This document shows positions 5,920 through 6,311 of a DNA stretch of 6,311 nucleotides, in pieces. The DNA lies in assembly GCA_024650095.1 (NCBI GenBank), contig JANKMV010000023.1, positions 1-6,311 on the forward strand, written 5' to 3'. The notes beneath the pieces were generated by a model that was not told where the DNA came from, ran no database searches, and worked only from the letters and a program-made list of their open reading frames with translations. Made by a program: the position numbers and the translations under genes. How positions within the stretch are numbered: position 1 is the stretch's first letter; each line of letters starts with the position of its first letter. The DNA comes from Bacillota bacterium (GTDB lineage: Bacteria > Bacillota > Dethiobacteria > Dethiobacterales > Dethiobacteraceae).

Positions 5920-6033
5920 TTACTCAGCAGCCGACCTCGCCTTGATTTCCGTAGCACGTTTGCCCTGTTCGTATTTTAATCCAGTTATTCTTAAGAGCCG
6001 TTTTAATTTTTTTGCAAAATAGGTGCTGGACCA
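5920..6033 (-). pseudogene. Possible C-terminal remnant of an unidentified gene
   Basis: On the minus strand a 37-codon open stretch runs from just after a stop (6036-6034) to TAA 5922-5920 and contains no start codon of the usual type. Its end (RLLRITGLKYEQGKRATEI then KARSAAE) is basic and alanine-rich, like a natural protein tail. Part of the promoter candidate for the next gene lies just beyond it. It could be the last piece of a decayed gene, but so short an open stretch may be chance. Confidence 0.25.
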
Positions 6034-6036
6034 TCA

Positions 6037-6311
6037 TGCCAATTGATTATATCTCACCATCCTTTCCTTTTCGACTTAAAAATAATAGCAACTAACAAGA
6101 GCAAAAAAGTGAAACATACAGGCGGAGGCGAGCCACATCAATACCAATAAAGGCCCAGATTAAAAAGCACTAAAAGGTACTAGGATTTGTTCTAGAATTT
6201 ATTTCAACTTGTAATAGAAACGGTAAGTGATAGCGTATACCATATTACATGTAGATCCTGAACATCAGACCACATATTTGTATCAAAAAAAGCCCTAGTA
6301 TAAGCAATACC
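6037..6311. other. A+T-rich region with only short, broken reading frames
   Basis: No intact gene is visible. On the minus strand two protein-like pieces occur: 35 codons from the window edge to TGA 6206-6204 (GIAYTRAFFDTNMWSDVQDL onward), and a hydrophobic piece near 6080-6170 (FTFLLLLVAIIFKSKRKG) that resembles a last membrane segment with its positive tail. They are in different frames and interrupted by stops. Together with the fragment at 5920-6033 they suggest a decayed membrane-protein gene or two. The GGGC followed by seven T on the minus strand near 6294-6284 could be the right arm of a terminator whose left arm is outside the window. Confidence 0.25.

Noticed and set aside
1..6311. 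CRISPR array, insertion sequence or prophage
   Set aside because: No regularly spaced repeats, no transposase or integrase domains and no terminal inverted repeats with target duplications were seen on either strand.

Overview
The window looks like a piece of chromosome from a low-to-moderate GC Gram-positive-type bacterium (Bacillota, possibly an anaerobic clostridial or Negativicutes-like lineage). This is inferred from A+T-rich intergenic DNA, strong GGAGG-type ribosome binding sites, a TTG start, two lipoproteins with short signal peptides, and hairpin-plus-U terminators. Four complete protein genes are well supported. No rRNA, tRNA, CRISPR array, transposase or phage gene was found.

Layout. 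Positions 1-190 hold what looks like the decayed 3' end of a gene read in three successive frames; it runs into a DinB-family gene (191-724, +). Positions 725-1164 have no intact gene: two terminator hairpins flank a small broken ORF, and a third strong hairpin closes the convergent gene from the other side. All three remaining genes are on the minus strand. They are a lipoprotein flavin reductase of the fumarate reductase/flavocytochrome c type with an FMN-binding domain (1165-3231), a leucine-rich-repeat lipoprotein (3625-4503, TTG start) and a tocopherol cyclase-like protein (4871-5863). Positions 5864-6311 contain a promoter candidate and only short or broken reading frames.

The three minus-strand genes seem to be separate transcription units. 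Each has its own promoter candidate, and hairpin terminators lie after the tocopherol cyclase-like gene (4745-4790), the LRR gene (3550-3577) and the reductase (1116-1141). Two products (reductase and LRR protein) should be anchored outside the cytoplasmic membrane by lipid; the other two (DinB-like and tocopherol cyclase-like) have no signal peptide and should be cytoplasmic. The sequence shows no shared pathway for the four genes.

The most interesting non-coding signals are a perfect 20-bp palindrome upstream of the LRR gene, a G+C-richer structured block beside it (4611-4790), and interlocked inverted repeats at the start of the predicted leader of the reductase mRNA. I see no convincing evidence of a new multi-gene system. 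The leads are the unknown substrate of the reductase and the presence of a tocopherol cyclase-like protein in an apparently non-photosynthetic context.
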